Source: Streptomyces sp. HNM0575 (GTDB taxonomy: Bacteria; Actinomycetota; Actinomycetes; Streptomycetales; Streptomycetaceae). Taken from it: DNA of 64,000 nucleotides. The position numbers and the translations under genes were made by a program. The DNA is taken from positions 806,001 through 870,000 of the forward strand of contig NZ_JAASAG010000002.1 of NCBI RefSeq assembly GCF_012726265.1. Direction: 5' to 3'. The first letter of the stretch is position 1. Every line of letters begins with the position of its first letter. This document shows positions 6,670-17,908 of this stretch, piece after piece. Under the pieces are notes generated by a model that did not search any database, was not told the DNA's origin, and saw only the letters and a list, made by a program, of their open reading frames with translations.

Positions 6670-8334
6670 TCAGCGGACGAAGACGCCCGCCTGGCTCGCC
6701 AGGTCCAGGAAGTACTGCGGTGCGACGCCCAGAACGACGGTCACCAGGACGCCGACCGTGATGGCCGACGTCGTCCACACGCTGGGGACCGCGACCGTCG
6801 GACCGTCCGCCTTCGGCTCGCTGAGGAACATCAGCACGATCACGCGGATGTAGAAGAACGCCGCGATGGCCGAGGCGATCACACCCACGACGACCAGCGC
6901 GCCCGCGCCGCCCTCCGCCGCCGCCTTGAAGACCGCGAACTTGCCCGCGAAGCCCGACGTCAGCGGAATCCCCGCGAAGGCCAGCAGGAACACCGCGAAG
7001 ACGCCCGCCAGCAGCGGCGAACGGCGACCCAGCCCCGCCCACTTGGACAGATGCGTGGCCTCGCCGCCCGCGTCGCGTACGAGGGTGACGACCGCGAAGG
7101 CGCCCAGCGTGACGAACGAGTACGCACCCAGGTAGAAGAGCACCGAGGAGACGCCGTCCCTGGACGTGGCGATGACGCCGGCGAGCAGGAAGCCCGCGTG
7201 CGCGATCGACGAGTAGGCCAGCAGACGCTTTATGTCGGTCTGCGTGATGGCCACGACCGCGCCCGCCAGCATCGTGAGGATCGCGACGCCCCACATCACC
7301 GGCCGCCAGTCCCAGCGCAGGCCCGGCAGCACCACGTACAGCAGCCGCAGCAGCGCACCGAAGGCGGCCACCTTCGTCGCCGCCGCCATGAAGCCGGTGA
7401 CCGGCGTGGGCGCGCCCTGGTAGACGTCCGGGGTCCACATGTGGAACGGGACGGCGCCGACCTTGAACAGCAGTCCCATCACGACCATGGCGCCGCCGAT
7501 CAGCAGCAGCGCGTCGTTGCCCGTGGTCTCCGCGAGCACGGCGCTGGTGGTGCTGTCGGCGTTGCCGATGACGCGGGCGATGCCCGAGTAGTTGACGGTG
7601 CCGGCGTAGCCGTAGAGCAGTGCCGCGCCGAAGAGCAGGAACGCCGACGAGAAGGCGCCCAGCAGGAAGTACTTGACCGCGGCCTCCTGCGAGAGCAGCC
7701 GCCGGCGGCGGGCCAGCGCGCACAGCAGGTAGAGCGGCAGGGAGAAGACCTCGAGCGCGATGAAGAGCGTCAGCAGGTCGTTGGCCGCGGGGAAGATGAG
7801 CATGCCGCCGACCGCGAAGAGCAGCAGCGGATAGACCTCGGTGGTCGTCCAGCCCGCCTTGGTGGCCTCACGCTCGCCCTCGCCGCCGGGTACGGCCGCG
7901 GGCTGCGCGGCCCACGAGTCGACGGTCGCAGTCTGCGAACGCGGCTCCAGCCGGCGCTCGGCGAAGACGAACACCGACACGAGGCCGACCAGCAGGAGCG
8001 TGCCCTGGAGGAAGAGCGTCGGACCGTCGACGGCGATGGCGCCCATGCCGGCGATCGCGGCCTTCGTCGTCGCGTGTCCCGTCACCGCCAGCGCGAGAAC
8101 CGCGGCGAAGGCGCCCGCGAGCCCCAGCGCCGCGAGGATCAACTGCGCGCCGTAGCGCAGCTTCCGCGGAAGGAACGCCTCCAGGACGATGCCGATCACG
8201 GCCGCGCCCAGCACGATCAGCGTCGGGGACAGGGCGCCGTACTCGATCTTCGGGGCCTGGAGTTCCTCCGCCCCGAGTGTCCACAGGCTGGGGACGGTTC
8301 CCGCCGCCCCCGAAACCGTTGCCACCGCGCTCAC
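6670..8334 (-). CDS. nuoN: NADH-quinone oxidoreductase subunit N
   Basis: A 554-residue antiporter-like membrane subunit of respiratory complex I with about 14 helices, one of the three proton-pumping modules. Family motifs are present: LTLFIALEVFSLPLYLL (conserved Glu in the helix), AAVKYFLLGAFSSAFLLFG (Lys), FKVGAVPFHMWTPDVYQGAP (Lys, His and the broken-helix motif) and DIKRLLAYSSIAHAGFLL. It is the last gene of the nuoA-N operon. Its ATG overlaps the nuoM stop by 4 bp, and a strong hairpin follows its stop. A hydrophilic loop of about 35 residues (RRLEPRSQTATVDSWAAQ onward) near residue 130 is longer than in the E. coli subunit, as in other actinobacteria. Confidence 0.97.
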   Translation of the reverse strand: MSAVATVSGAAGTVPSLWTLGAEELQAPKIEYGALSPTLIVLGAAVIGIVLEAFLPRKLRYGAQLILAALGLAGAFAAVLALAVTGHATTKAAIAGMGAIAVDGPTLFLQGTLLLVGLVSVFVFAERRLEPRSQTATVDSWAAQPAAVPGGEGEREATKAGWTTTEVYPLLLFAVGGMLIFPAANDLLTLFIALEVFSLPLYLLCALARRRRLLSQEAAVKYFLLGAFSSAFLLFGAALLYGYAGTVNYSGIARVIGNADSTTSAVLAETTGNDALLLIGGAMVVMGLLFKVGAVPFHMWTPDVYQGAPTPVTGFMAAATKVAAFGALLRLLYVVLPGLRWDWRPVMWGVAILTMLAGAVVAITQTDIKRLLAYSSIAHAGFLLAGVIATSRDGVSSVLFYLGAYSFVTLGAFAVVTLVRDAGGEATHLSKWAGLGRRSPLLAGVFAVFLLAFAGIPLTSGFAGKFAVFKAAAEGGAGALVVVGVIASAIAAFFYIRVIVLMFLSEPKADGPTVAVPSVWTTSAITVGVLVTVVLGVAPQYFLDLASQAGVFVR

Positions 8335-9995
8335 TTGTGGTCACCTCCGGCGTGCTCGGCCGGCTTGTAGTCGAACCAGCCGGTCTCGGCGACCTGGTGG
8401 TCCGGTTTCGGGTCCTTCTTGTGCACGTCCGAGAGCGTGTGCTTCACGGCCGGGTCGACGATCTCGGTCAGGGGCTTCGGGAAGACCCCGAGGAAGATCA
8501 GCAGCGCCACCAGCGGTGCGGCCACGGCCACTTCGCGCACCCGCAGGTCCGGCATGGCCCGCACCTCCGGCTTCTCTACGGGCCCGGTCATGGTGCGCTG
8601 GTACATCAGCAGTACGTACAGCGCCGCGAGCACGATGCCCGCCGTGGCGACGACGCCCGCGACCGGATAGCGGCTGAACGTGCCCACCAGCACAAGGAAT
8701 TCGCTGATGAACGGCGCGAGCCCCGGCAGCGACAGCGTCGCCAGACCGCCCACGAGGAACGTCCCGGCGAGCACGGGCGCGACCTTCTGCACGCCGCCGA
8801 AGTCCGCGATGAGACGCGAGCCGCGGCGGCTGATGAGGAAGCCCGCCACCAGCATCAGCGCGGCGGTCGAGACGCCGTGGAAGACCATGTAGAGCGTGGC
8901 GCCGCTCTGGCCCTGGCTGGTCATCGCGAAGACGCCCAGGATGATGAAGCCGAAGTGGGAGATCGACGCGTAGGCGATGAGCCGCTTGATGTCCCGCTGC
9001 CCGACGGCCAGCAGCGCACCGTAGAGGATGCTGATCAGCGCCAGTACGAGCACCACGGGCGTGGCCCACTTGCTCGCCTCGGGGAAGAGGCCGAGGCAGA
9101 AGCGGAGCATCGCGAAGGTGCCGACCTTGTCGACGACGGCGGTGATCAGCACGGCCACCGGAGCCGTGGCCTCGCCCATGGCGTTGGGCAGCCAGGTGTG
9201 CAGCGGGAAGAGCGGCGCCTTCACCGCGAAGGCGAAGAAGAAGCCGAGGAAGAGCAGCCGCTCGATGTTCGTGCCCATGCTCAGCTCGCCCGAGGCGCGC
9301 GCCCGCGCGATCTCCTGGAGCGAGAACGTGCCCTGGCCCAGCTGATCGGAGGTGACGACGAAGAGGCCGATCACCGCGGCCAGCATGATGAGGCCGCCGA
9401 CGAGGTTGTAGAGCAGGAACTTCACGGCCGCGTACGAGCGTTGCTTCGCCGCCTCGTCCTCGCCCCCCGCGTGCGCCCGGTCGCCGAAGCCGCCGATGAG
9501 GAAGTACATCGGGATGAGCATGGCTTCGAAGAAGACGTAGAAGAGGAAGACGTCGGTCGCGGCGAAGGAGACGATCACCATCGCCTCGGTCGCGAGCATC
9601 AGCGCGAAGAAGCCCTGGGTGGGCCGCCAGCGCCGGTTGGGGCGCTCGGGCTCCAGCTCGTCGGCGTCGTGCCAGGCCGCGGCGATGATGAACGGCAGCA
9701 GCAGCGCGGTCAGCGCGATCAGTACGGCGGCGATGCCGTCGACGCCCAGCTCGTACCGGACGCCGAAGTCCGCGATCCAGGAGTGCGATTCGGTGAGCTG
9801 ATAGCGCGCGCCGCCCGGGTCGAAGCGGGCCAGCACGATCAGCGAGAACACCAGCGTCGCCGCCGAGAACAGCAGCGCCACCCACTTCGCGGCGCCACGC
9901 CTGGCGGCGGGCAGCGCCGCGGTGGCGATCGCGCCCACCGCGGGCAGCGCGGCCGTGACCGTCAGCAGGGGGAAACCTGCGTTAGCTGTAGACAT
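8331..9995 (-). CDS. nuoM: NADH-quinone oxidoreductase subunit M
   Basis: A 554-residue antiporter-like proton-pumping subunit with about 14 helices. Visible motifs are ATEAMVIVSFAATDVFLFYV (conserved Glu), AAVKFLLYNLVGGLIML (Lys), AVKAPLFPLHTWLPNA (Lys and His of the pumping channel) and DIKRLIAYASISHFGFIILG. The C-terminus carries a charged cytoplasmic tail (DVHKKDPKPDHQVAETGWFD). The gene sits 3 bp after nuoL and overlaps nuoN by 4 bp, so all three antiporter subunits are translated as a coupled block. Confidence 0.97.
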   Translation of the reverse strand: MSTANAGFPLLTVTAALPAVGAIATAALPAARRGAAKWVALLFSAATLVFSLIVLARFDPGGARYQLTESHSWIADFGVRYELGVDGIAAVLIALTALLLPFIIAAAWHDADELEPERPNRRWRPTQGFFALMLATEAMVIVSFAATDVFLFYVFFEAMLIPMYFLIGGFGDRAHAGGEDEAAKQRSYAAVKFLLYNLVGGLIMLAAVIGLFVVTSDQLGQGTFSLQEIARARASGELSMGTNIERLLFLGFFFAFAVKAPLFPLHTWLPNAMGEATAPVAVLITAVVDKVGTFAMLRFCLGLFPEASKWATPVVLVLALISILYGALLAVGQRDIKRLIAYASISHFGFIILGVFAMTSQGQSGATLYMVFHGVSTAALMLVAGFLISRRGSRLIADFGGVQKVAPVLAGTFLVGGLATLSLPGLAPFISEFLVLVGTFSRYPVAGVVATAGIVLAALYVLLMYQRTMTGPVEKPEVRAMPDLRVREVAVAAPLVALLIFLGVFPKPLTEIVDPAVKHTLSDVHKKDPKPDHQVAETGWFDYKPAEHAGGDHK

Positions 9996-9998
9996 GAC

Positions 9999-11888
9999 TC
10001 AGACCGCCCTCATCAGCAGGGTCGCGGCGACCAGGATCGCCGCGCCGCCGAACATCGAGACCGCGTACGAGCGGACGAAACCGTTCTGGACCCGGCGCGT
10101 GCGCCCGGAGAGGCCGCCGAAGGCCGCGGCGGTGCCGTTGACCGCCCCGTCGACCACCTTGTTGTCGCCGTAGACGAGCCCGCGCGTCAGATACTCGCCG
10201 GGCTTGACCAGGGCGACGTGGTTGAAGTCGTCCTGGAGCAGGTCGCGTCGGGCCGCACGCGTCAGCAGGCTGCCGCGCGGCGCCACCGACGGGACCGGCC
10301 GCCGCCCGTACTGAAGCCAGGCGCCCGCGACGCCGAGCAGCAGCGCCACGATCGTCATGCCCGTCACCGCGGACGCCGGCAGCGGCGAGTGCCCGTGCTC
10401 GAACTGCGTGACGGGCTCAAGCCAGTGGACGAAGGACTCGCCAGCCTTGAACAGGCCGCCCGCGAAGACCGATCCGAAGGCCAGCACGATCATCGGGACC
10501 GTCATGACCTTCGGGGACTCGTGGGGATGCGGCTCGTTCTCCTGGCCCTTCCAGCGCTCCTCGCCGAAGAAGGTCATCAGCATCACGCGCGTCATGTAGT
10601 ACGCGGTAATCGCGGCACCGACCAGCGTGACCGCGCCGAGGATCCAGCCCTGGGTGCCGCCCTTCGCGAACGCGGCCTCGATGATCTGGTCCTTGGAGAA
10701 GAAGCCGGACAGCCCGGGGAATCCGATGATGGCGAGATATCCGAGCCCGAACGTCACGAAGGTGACCGGCATGTACTTGCGGAGGCCGCCGTACTTGCGC
10801 ATGTCGACCTCGTCGTTCATGCCATGCATCACCGAGCCGGCGCCGAGGAAGAGGCCCGCCTTGAAGAAGCCGTGCGTGACGAGGTGCATGATGGCGAACG
10901 CGTAGCCGATCGGGCCGAGTCCGGCCGCCAGCACCATGTAGCCGATCTGCGACATCGTCGAACCGGCCAGCGCCTTCTTGATGTCGTCCTTCGCGCAACC
11001 GACGATCGCACCGAAGATCAGCGTGACCGCGCCCACGACGACGACCGCCGTCTGCGCGTCGGGCGCCCCGTTGAAGATCGCGCCGGAGCGGGTGATGAGG
11101 TACACGCCCGCGGTCACCATCGTCGCCGCGTGGATGAGCGCGGAGACCGGGGTCGGGCCCTCCATCGCGTCGCCGAGCCAGGACTGGAGCGGCACCTGCG
11201 CCGACTTGCCGCACGCGGCGAGCAGCAGCATCAGCCCGATCGCGGTGAGCTTGCCCTCGCTCGCGTCCGTTGCGTTGCCCAGCACGGGCGCGAAGGTGAA
11301 GCTGCCGAACGTGGTGAACATCAGGAAGATCGCGATGGCCAGGCCCGCGTCGCCGACGCGGTTGACCAGGAACGCCTTCTTCGCCGCCACCGCCGCGCTC
11401 GGCTTGAACTGCCAGAAGCCGATCAGGAGATACGAGGCGAGGCCCACGCCCTCCCAGCCGACGTACAGCAGCAGGTAGTTGTCCGCGAGTACGAGCAGCA
11501 GCATCGCCGCGAGGAAGAGGTTGAGATAGCCGAAGAAGCGGCGGCGGTCGACGTCGTGCTCCATGTAGCCGACCGAGTAGATGTGGATCAGCGTGCCCAC
11601 ACCGGTGATCAGCAGCACGAACGTCATGGCCAGCTGGTCGAGCTGGAAGGCCACGTCCGCCTGGAAGCTCTCCACCGGCACCCAGCTGAACAGGTGCTGG
11701 TGCAGGGCGCGTTGGTCCGTGGGCCTGCCGAGCATCCCGGCGAAGAGGACGGCGCCCGTCACGAACGACGCCCCGGAGAGCAGCACGCCCAGCCAGTGCC
11801 CGCTCCGGTCGAGTTTCCTGCCGCCGCACAGCAGCACCGCCGCGCCCAGCAGCGGGAAGCCGACGAGCAGTCCGATCAATGACTCCAC
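9999..11888 (-). CDS. nuoL: NADH-quinone oxidoreductase subunit L
   Basis: A 629-residue distal proton-pumping subunit of complex I with about 16 helices. Motifs include [28 protein letters not shown], split here as [15 protein letters not shown] then [18 protein letters not shown] (key Glu), [34 protein letters not shown] (Lys and Ser/His loop) and [18 protein letters not shown]. The long C-terminal lateral helix region is present ([17 protein letters not shown], then further helices). It starts at GTG 11888, 13 bp downstream of nuoK. No irregularity seen. Confidence 0.97.
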   Translation of the reverse strand: MESLIGLLVGFPLLGAAVLLCGGRKLDRSGHWLGVLLSGASFVTGAVLFAGMLGRPTDQRALHQHLFSWVPVESFQADVAFQLDQLAMTFVLLITGVGTLIHIYSVGYMEHDVDRRRFFGYLNLFLAAMLLLVLADNYLLLYVGWEGVGLASYLLIGFWQFKPSAAVAAKKAFLVNRVGDAGLAIAIFLMFTTFGSFTFAPVLGNATDASEGKLTAIGLMLLLAACGKSAQVPLQSWLGDAMEGPTPVSALIHAATMVTAGVYLITRSGAIFNGAPDAQTAVVVVGAVTLIFGAIVGCAKDDIKKALAGSTMSQIGYMVLAAGLGPIGYAFAIMHLVTHGFFKAGLFLGAGSVMHGMNDEVDMRKYGGLRKYMPVTFVTFGLGYLAIIGFPGLSGFFSKDQIIEAAFAKGGTQGWILGAVTLVGAAITAYYMTRVMLMTFFGEERWKGQENEPHPHESPKVMTVPMIVLAFGSVFAGGLFKAGESFVHWLEPVTQFEHGHSPLPASAVTGMTIVALLLGVAGAWLQYGRRPVPSVAPRGSLLTRAARRDLLQDDFNHVALVKPGEYLTRGLVYGDNKVVDGAVNGTAAAFGGLSGRTRRVQNGFVRSYAVSMFGGAAILVAATLLMRAV

Positions 11889-11901
11889 TGGTTCGTACCC
11901 C

Positions 11902-12201
11902 TTACAGCTTCATCAGGCTGGCGTCGTCGACCGAGGCCGAGTGACGGGAGCGGTACATCATCACGATGATCGCCAGTCCGACCACGACCTCGGCTGCGGC
12001 GACGACCATGACGAAGAACGCCATGATCTGGCCGTCGAGATTGCCGTGGATGCGGGAGAAGGCGATCAGGGTCAAGTTCGCCGCATTCAGCATCAGTTCG
12101 ATGCACATGAACACCACGATCGCGTTCCGCCTGATCAGCACTCCGGCGGCGCCGATGGTGAACAGCACCGCGGCGAGATAGACGTAGTTGACCGGGCTCA
12201 C
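11902..12201 (-). CDS. nuoK: NADH-quinone oxidoreductase subunit K
   Basis: A 99-residue, three-helix membrane subunit of complex I, homologous to Mrp antiporter MnhC. The functional Glu of helix 2 is in [19 protein letters not shown], and a second acidic site is in [15 protein letters not shown]. Length matches the family (about 100). The GTG start overlaps the nuoJ stop (GTGA). Confidence 0.97.
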   Translation of the reverse strand: MSPVNYVYLAAVLFTIGAAGVLIRRNAIVVFMCIELMLNAANLTLIAFSRIHGNLDGQIMAFFVMVVAAAEVVVGLAIIVMMYRSRHSASVDDASLMKL

Positions 12202-13166
12202 TTCGCGGCCTCCTCTTCCCGGGCCTTGCGGGCCTCACGGCCGCCTTCCCCCGCGTCGTCGGCGTCGTCCACGTCCCGCTCCGGGTCGTGGGGCTCGCCG
12301 TACATCCGGCCGGTGTGCTCGGTCTGGCCGTGGCTGTCGGCGGTGCGCTGCTCCAGCGCGGCGACGCGGTGCAGCGCCTCCTTGCCGACCTCGCGTACCT
12401 GGCCGCGGTTGCGCAGCGTGGCGCTGATGGTCAGCTCGGACGGCGTGCCGTCGGGGAGGAGTCCGGGACGGTCGACGGCGTTGTGCCGCGCGTACACGCC
12501 CGGCGCGGGCAGCGGCGGCAGCTGCGTGCCCCGCTTGACGCGCTCCTCGGCCTGCTCGCGCTGGGACTTGGACTTCTCGATGCGCTCGCGGTGCGTCAGC
12601 AGCGTCGCGCCGACTGCGGCGACGGTGAGCAGCGCCCCCACCACCTCGAAGGCGACGACGTACTTGGTGAACAGCAGCGAGGCCAGCGCGGGCACGTTCC
12701 CGCCGGCGTTGGCGCGGCCGACGCCGGCGAAGCTGTGCACCGAGGCCTGGCCGATGCCGGCGACCAGCAGGATGCCCAGCCCGAGACCGCACGCGGCGGC
12801 GAGCCAACGCTGGCCCTTGAGCGTCTCCTTGAGCGAGTCGGCGGCGCTCACACCCACCAGCATCAGCACGAACAGGAAGAGCATCATCACGGCGCCGGTG
12901 TAGACGACGATCTGCACGATGCCCAGGAAGTACGCGCCGTTGGCGAGGTAGAAGAGCGCCAGGATCACCATCGTGCCCGCGAGGCAGAGCGCCGAGTGCA
13001 CAGCCCGGCGCAGCAGTACGGTGCCGAGCGCGCCGAGCACGGCGACCGTGCCCAGCACCCAGAACGCCGCCGTCTCGCCGGCCGACGTGGAGGACGCGGC
13101 CAGCTGCAACGCCCCCGCGGACGAGGTCACGTCGGGCGTCGCGAGAACGGCGGGCGTGGCGAGCAT
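12198..13166 (-). CDS. nuoJ: NADH-quinone oxidoreductase subunit J
   Basis: A 322-residue membrane subunit with five helices in the first ~200 residues: [58 protein letters not shown] (the pi-bulge helix) and two more. A long hydrophilic C-terminal extension follows (about residues 205-322, including [17 protein letters not shown] and an acidic tail), typical of actinobacterial NuoJ and absent from E. coli. The ATG at 13166 is preferred because GGAGGG lies nine bases upstream. A GTG two codons earlier would give a GTGA overlap with nuoI but is only three bases from that site. Confidence 0.95.
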   Translation of the reverse strand: MLATPAVLATPDVTSSAGALQLAASSTSAGETAAFWVLGTVAVLGALGTVLLRRAVHSALCLAGTMVILALFYLANGAYFLGIVQIVVYTGAVMMLFLFVLMLVGVSAADSLKETLKGQRWLAAACGLGLGILLVAGIGQASVHSFAGVGRANAGGNVPALASLLFTKYVVAFEVVGALLTVAAVGATLLTHRERIEKSKSQREQAEERVKRGTQLPPLPAPGVYARHNAVDRPGLLPDGTPSELTISATLRNRGQVREVGKEALHRVAALEQRTADSHGQTEHTGRMYGEPHDPERDVDDADDAGEGGREARKAREEEAAK

Positions 13167-13168
13167 CG

Positions 13169-13951
13169 TCACCGTCCCTCCTTCGAGTCGTTCCCGGAGC
13201 GGTTGCCCTGGGCCCGTACGGCGGCGCCCTGCCCGGCGGTGTCCGCCTCGGCGGCGTCGCGCGCGGAGGGGTCGACACCGTCGGCGTCGCCGGCGGCGTC
13301 CAGTGGCCCGTCGGTGACGACCGGCTGGGCCGCGGGCTCGGCGGAGCCGAAGTCCCGTGCCGACTCCTGCGGATCGCCGCTGTCGGTGGCCGTCTGCGGC
13401 TCGGTGCCGGGCGCGGCCTCGGTGACGAGACCGCGGTAGTAGTCCTTCTCCGTCATGCCCGGGAAGATGGCGTGCGGAGAGTCGACCATGCCGTCCTCCA
13501 GGCCCGCGAGCAGCTCCTTCTTGGTGTAGATGAGCGATTCGCGGGAGGAGTCGGCGAGTTCGTACTCGTTGGTCATCGTCAGCGCGCGCGTCGGGCAGGC
13601 CTCCACGCACAGGCCGCACAGGATGCAGCGCAGATAGTTGATCTGGTAGACGCGGCCGTAGCGCTCGCCCGGCGAGTAGCGCTCCTCGTCGGTGTTGTCC
13701 GCGCCCTCCACGTAGATGGCGTCCGCGGGGCAGGCCCAGGCGCACAGCTCGCAGCCGACGCACTTCTCCAGCCCGTCGGGGTGCCGGTTGAGCTGGTGGC
13801 GGCCGTGGAAGCGCGGTGCCGTCGGCTTCTTGTACTCGGGGTACTGCTCGGTCAGCCGCTTCTTGAACATGTCCTTGAAGGTCAAGCCGAAGCCGGCCGG
13901 GGAGCTGCGGTGGGCCTCGGGGTGCAGCCCCTGTGCTTCGTTGTCAGGCAC
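13169..13951 (-). CDS. nuoI: NADH-quinone oxidoreductase subunit I
   Basis: A 260-residue peripheral subunit that binds the two [4Fe-4S] clusters N6a and N6b, passing electrons toward NuoB. The ligands are visible as [15 protein letters not shown] and [15 protein letters not shown]. The first ~180 residues match the usual family length. About 80 extra C-terminal residues (from [14 protein letters not shown]) are acidic, Ala/Gly-rich and probably disordered. GTG start; overlaps nuoH by 8 bp. Confidence 0.97.
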   Translation of the reverse strand: MPDNEAQGLHPEAHRSSPAGFGLTFKDMFKKRLTEQYPEYKKPTAPRFHGRHQLNRHPDGLEKCVGCELCAWACPADAIYVEGADNTDEERYSPGERYGRVYQINYLRCILCGLCVEACPTRALTMTNEYELADSSRESLIYTKKELLAGLEDGMVDSPHAIFPGMTEKDYYRGLVTEAAPGTEPQTATDSGDPQESARDFGSAEPAAQPVVTDGPLDAAGDADGVDPSARDAAEADTAGQGAAVRAQGNRSGNDSKEGR

Positions 13952-15377
13952 CGTCGGCCTCCTTTCCGTCAGTGTTCTGGGCGGCCTTCCCGGACGCGTC
14001 CTTCTCGCCCGCGGAGTCCGACGCCGCGCCGGACGGCCCGACCAGCGTGCGGTCGTGGCGCGGGCGGCGGCGCGGCACCGGCGGCAGCGTCTGTCCTGGC
14101 AGCGGCGGTACGGGGAAGCCGCCCGCCATCGGGTCGAAGACCTCGGAGGCCGCCTTCCGTTCGGCGGCCTCTTCCTCTGCCGCCTCCTTGCGCCCGCGGA
14201 AGACGTCGATGACGAAGGAGACCAGCAGGATCGCGAGGGCCGCGCCGGCGACCCAGTAGACGATCCCCGCGAAGTCGTAGCCCTCGTTGCGCATCGCCCG
14301 CACCGCGGCGACGAGCATCAGCCACACCAGGGAGACGGGGATGAGCACCTTCCAGCCCAGCTTCATGAACTGGTCGTAGCGCACGCGCGGGAGCGTGCCG
14401 CGGATCCAGACGAAGAAGAAGATCAGGCAGCACACCTTGAGGAAGAACCAGAGCAGCGGCCACCAGCCGTGGTTGGCGCCCTCCCAGTACGTGGAGATCG
14501 GCGCCGGGGCCCGCCAGCCGCCCAGGAAGAGGGTGGCCGCGAGGGCGGAGAGCGTCACGATGTGCACGTACTCGGCGAGCATGAACAGCGCGAACTTGAT
14601 CGAGCTGTACTCGGTCTGGTAGCCGGCGACCAGGTCGCCCTCGGACTCCGGCATGTCGAACGGCGCGCGGTGCGCCTCGCCGACCATCGAGACCATGTAG
14701 ATCAGGAACGACACCGGCAGCAGCCCCACGAACCAGGTGTCCCGCTGGGCGTCCACGATCGCCGACGTCGACATCGACCCGGAGTAGAGGAAGACGGCCG
14801 CGAAGCTCAGGCCCATCGCGATCTCGTAGCTGATGACCTGCGCCGTGGCGCGGACGGCGCCGAGCAGCGGATACGTCGAGTTCGACGACCAGCCGGCGAG
14901 GACGACGCCGTACGCACTGATGGACGCGGTGGCCAGGATGTAGAGCGCGGCCACCGGAAGGTCCGTGAGCTGCATCGCCGTACGGGTGCCGAAGATCGAC
15001 ACCTCGTTGCCGGGAGGCCCGAACGGGATCACGGCGATCGCCATGAACGCCGGGATCGCGCCCAGCACCGGCGCCAGCAGGTACACGACCTTGTCGGCGC
15101 CCTTGACGACGACGTCTTCCTTCAGCATCAGCTTGATGCCGTCGGCGAGCGACTGGAGCATGCCCCAGGGGCCGTGCCGGTTGGGGCCGATACGCAGCTG
15201 CATCCAGGCGACGACCTTGCGCTCCATCACGATGGAGATCAGCACCGTCACCATCAGGAACGCGAAGCAGAACACGGCCTTCAGCGCGATCAGCCAGATC
15301 GGGTCGTGCCCGAAGAAGGAGAGGTCCTCCTCGGCCAGTCGCATGCCGGACGGCTGGATGTCCGAGAGCGTGCTCAC
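13944..15377 (-). CDS. nuoH: NADH-quinone oxidoreductase subunit H
   Basis: A 477-residue membrane subunit (eight to nine helices) that forms most of the quinone-access chamber. Conserved segments: [32 protein letters not shown], the acidic loop [20 protein letters not shown] (E-channel and quinone chamber), and [20 protein letters not shown] near the C-terminus. The GTG at 15377 has AGGAGG upstream and overlaps the nuoG stop (GTGA). The C-terminal ~75 residues form a charged, Pro-rich cytoplasmic extension ([17 protein letters not shown]) absent from E. coli NuoH. Confidence 0.97.
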   Translation of the reverse strand: MSTLSDIQPSGMRLAEEDLSFFGHDPIWLIALKAVFCFAFLMVTVLISIVMERKVVAWMQLRIGPNRHGPWGMLQSLADGIKLMLKEDVVVKGADKVVYLLAPVLGAIPAFMAIAVIPFGPPGNEVSIFGTRTAMQLTDLPVAALYILATASISAYGVVLAGWSSNSTYPLLGAVRATAQVISYEIAMGLSFAAVFLYSGSMSTSAIVDAQRDTWFVGLLPVSFLIYMVSMVGEAHRAPFDMPESEGDLVAGYQTEYSSIKFALFMLAEYVHIVTLSALAATLFLGGWRAPAPISTYWEGANHGWWPLLWFFLKVCCLIFFFVWIRGTLPRVRYDQFMKLGWKVLIPVSLVWLMLVAAVRAMRNEGYDFAGIVYWVAGAALAILLVSFVIDVFRGRKEAAEEEAAERKAASEVFDPMAGGFPVPPLPGQTLPPVPRRRPRHDRTLVGPSGAASDSAGEKDASGKAAQNTDGKEADGA

Positions 15378-17908
15378 GCGCCCACCTCCTCGTTTACGGC
15401 GCGATCGCGCGCTGCCGGTGCCGGCGCGATGCGGACCAGTTCGCCGGGCAGGGCCCCGGTGTCGGCCTGGACGCCGCCGCCGGCCGAGTTCAGCGGCACC
15501 CACACCACGCGGTCCGGCATCGGCGTGATCTCCAGCGGGAACTGGACGCTGCCGAGCGGCCCGGAGACCGACAGCACATCGCCGTCCGTGACGCCCGCCT
15601 CGGAGGCCGTGGCCCTGGAGAGCCGGGCGCGGGCGGCGTGCCTCGTACCGGCCAGCGCCTCGTCGCCGTCCTGGAGCCGGCCCTGGTCCAGCAGCATCCG
15701 GTGGCCCGCGAGCACCGCCTCGCCCTTGCCCGCCTGCGGGGTGGAGGCGGCGGCGGAGCCCGTACCGGAGGCGGCCGCGAAGGAGTCGCCGGAACCGGCG
15801 GGCTCCCACTGGCCGAGCCTGTCGATCTCGCCGCGGATGGTCCGTACGTCCGGCAGCCCCAGGTGTACGTCGAGGGCGTCGGCGAGCATGTGCAGCACCC
15901 GGGCGTCCGGCTGTACGTGGCGGCGGGTCATCTGGTCCGCCTTGAGCGAGGCCTCGAACGGCCTTGCCCTGCCTTCCCAGTTGAGGAACGTCCCGGACTT
16001 CTCCGCGACCGCCGACACCGGAAGGACGACGTCCGCCCGGTCGGTGACCTCGCTCGGCCGCAGCTCCAGGCTGACGAGGAATCCCACCTCGTCCAGGGCC
16101 TGCGCGGCACGTGCCGGATCCGGCAGATCGGCGAGCTCCACGCCGCCGACGACCAGCGCCTCCAGCTCGCCGTCGACCGCCGCGTCGACGATGCCGGCGG
16201 TGTCCCGGCCCGCCGCGGCGGGCAGTTCGGCCAGGCCCCAGGCGCGTGCGACCTCGTGGCGTGCGCGCCCGTCGTCCGCGGGACGGGCCCCGGGCAGCAG
16301 CGTCGGCAGCGCGCCCGCCTCGACGGCGCCGCGCTCGCCGGCCCGCCGCGGGATCCACACCAGCCGGGCACCGGTCGCCGCGGAGGTGCGTACGGCCGCG
16401 GTCAGCGCGCCGGGCACCGCCGCCAGCCGCTCGCCGACGACGATCAACGAGCCGTCGGCGCGCAGGGCTTCGGCCGCTGCCTCGCCCGTCTCGTCGAGGC
16501 CGACCCGTCCGGACAGGGCGTCCAGCCACTCGCTCTCGGTGCCGGGCGCGGCGGGCAGCAGCGTGCCGCCCGCCTTCTCCAGGCCGCGGGTGGCGAACGA
16601 GGCGAGGGAGAAGGTGCGCTGGCCGCGCTTGCGCATGGCCTTGCGCAGCCGGAGGAAGACGCCGGGCGCCTCCTCCTCGGCCTCGAAGCCGACGAGCAGC
16701 ACGGCGGGCGCGGCCTCGAGCGCCCTGTTGGTGACGCCTGCGCCGTCGAGGTCCTTTCCGTGCCCGGCGACGTGCGAGGCCAGGAAGGCGGCCTCCTCAC
16801 GGGAGTGGACCCGGGCGCGGAAATCGATGTCGTTGGTGCCGAGCGCGACGCGCGCGAACTTCGCGTAGGCGTAGGCGTCCTCGACGGTGACCCTGCCGCC
16901 GGTCAGCACACCGGCACGGCCTCGCGCACCGGCGAGGCCCTGCGCCGCCGCCTCCAGCGCCTCCGGCCAGCTGGCCGGGGCCAGTTCGCCGTCCTCACCG
17001 CGCACCAGCGGAGTGGTGAGCCGGTCCGGGCGCTGTGCGTAGCGGAACCCGAAGCGGCCCTTGTCGCACAGCCACTCCTCGTTGACCTCGGGGTCGTTGG
17101 CGGCCATGCGGCGCATGACCTTGCCGCGCCGGTGGTCCGTGCGCGTCGCGCAGCCGCCCGAGCAGTGCTCGCAGACGGACGGCGAGGAGACCAGGTCGAA
17201 GGGCCGTGACCGGAAGCGGTACGCCGCCGAAGTCAGCGCCCCCACCGGGCAGATCTGGATCGTGTTGCCGGAGAAGTACGACTGGAAGGGGTCGCCCTCG
17301 CCCGTACCGATCTGCTGCAACGCGCCGCGCTCCAGCATCTCGATCATCGGGTCGCCCGCGATCTGGTTGGAGAAGCGGGTGCAGCGCGCGCACAGCACGC
17401 ACCGCTCGCGGTCCAGCAGCACCTGGTCGGAGATCGGCACCGGCTTGGCGAAGGTGCGCTTGGCGCCCTCGAAGCGGGTGTCGGAGTCGCCGGTCGACAT
17501 CGCCTGGTTCTGGAGCGGGCACTCGCCGCCCTTGTCGCAGACGGGGCAGTCCAGCGGGTGGTTGATGAGCAGCAGCTCCATCACGCCGCGCTGCGCCTTC
17601 TCCGCCACGGGCGAGGACAGCTGCGTCTTGACGACCATGCCGTCGGTGCAGGTGATCGTGCAGGACGCCATCGGCTTGCGCTGGCCCTCGACCTCGACGA
17701 TGCACTGCCGGCAGGCGCCGACCGGGTCGAGGAGCGGATGGTCGCAGAAGCGCGGGATCTCGATGCCCAGCTGCTCGGCGGCGCGGATGACCAGCGTGCC
17801 CTTGGGCACGGAGATCTCGGCACCGTCGATCGTGAGCGAGACCAGGTCCTCGGGCGGACGGTCCGCCTCGCCCCCCGAGGAGGTCTTCGCGTCTGTGGTG
17901 ACTGTCAC
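15374..17908 (-). CDS. nuoG: NADH-quinone oxidoreductase subunit G
   Basis: An 844-residue Fe-S subunit of the peripheral arm. The N-terminal [2Fe-2S] ferredoxin domain (about residues 20-100) has [15 protein letters not shown]. It is followed by the His/Cys cluster region [16 protein letters not shown], [4Fe-4S] motif [18 protein letters not shown], and [11 protein letters not shown] with a downstream Cys ([11 protein letters not shown]) for the N7-like cluster. The rest is a degenerate molybdopterin-oxidoreductase fold with no cofactor role in complex I. GTG at 17908 has GGAGGTGAAGGC upstream and overlaps the nuoF stop. The sequence from residue ~300 on is Ala/Gly-rich and less conserved, as usual. 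Confidence 0.96.
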   Translation of the reverse strand: MTVTTDAKTSSGGEADRPPEDLVSLTIDGAEISVPKGTLVIRAAEQLGIEIPRFCDHPLLDPVGACRQCIVEVEGQRKPMASCTITCTDGMVVKTQLSSPVAEKAQRGVMELLLINHPLDCPVCDKGGECPLQNQAMSTGDSDTRFEGAKRTFAKPVPISDQVLLDRERCVLCARCTRFSNQIAGDPMIEMLERGALQQIGTGEGDPFQSYFSGNTIQICPVGALTSAAYRFRSRPFDLVSSPSVCEHCSGGCATRTDHRRGKVMRRMAANDPEVNEEWLCDKGRFGFRYAQRPDRLTTPLVRGEDGELAPASWPEALEAAAQGLAGARGRAGVLTGGRVTVEDAYAYAKFARVALGTNDIDFRARVHSREEAAFLASHVAGHGKDLDGAGVTNRALEAAPAVLLVGFEAEEEAPGVFLRLRKAMRKRGQRTFSLASFATRGLEKAGGTLLPAAPGTESEWLDALSGRVGLDETGEAAAEALRADGSLIVVGERLAAVPGALTAAVRTSAATGARLVWIPRRAGERGAVEAGALPTLLPGARPADDGRARHEVARAWGLAELPAAAGRDTAGIVDAAVDGELEALVVGGVELADLPDPARAAQALDEVGFLVSLELRPSEVTDRADVVLPVSAVAEKSGTFLNWEGRARPFEASLKADQMTRRHVQPDARVLHMLADALDVHLGLPDVRTIRGEIDRLGQWEPAGSGDSFAAASGTGSAAASTPQAGKGEAVLAGHRMLLDQGRLQDGDEALAGTRHAARARLSRATASEAGVTDGDVLSVSGPLGSVQFPLEITPMPDRVVWVPLNSAGGGVQADTGALPGELVRIAPAPAARDRAVNEEVGA

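Noticed and set aside
8277..11882. Very long open frame on the plus strand opposite nuoM and nuoL
   Set aside because: It is antisense to two clear complex I genes, rich in Arg/His/Asp/Glu/Gln as expected from a shadow frame in high-GC DNA, and has no family resemblance.
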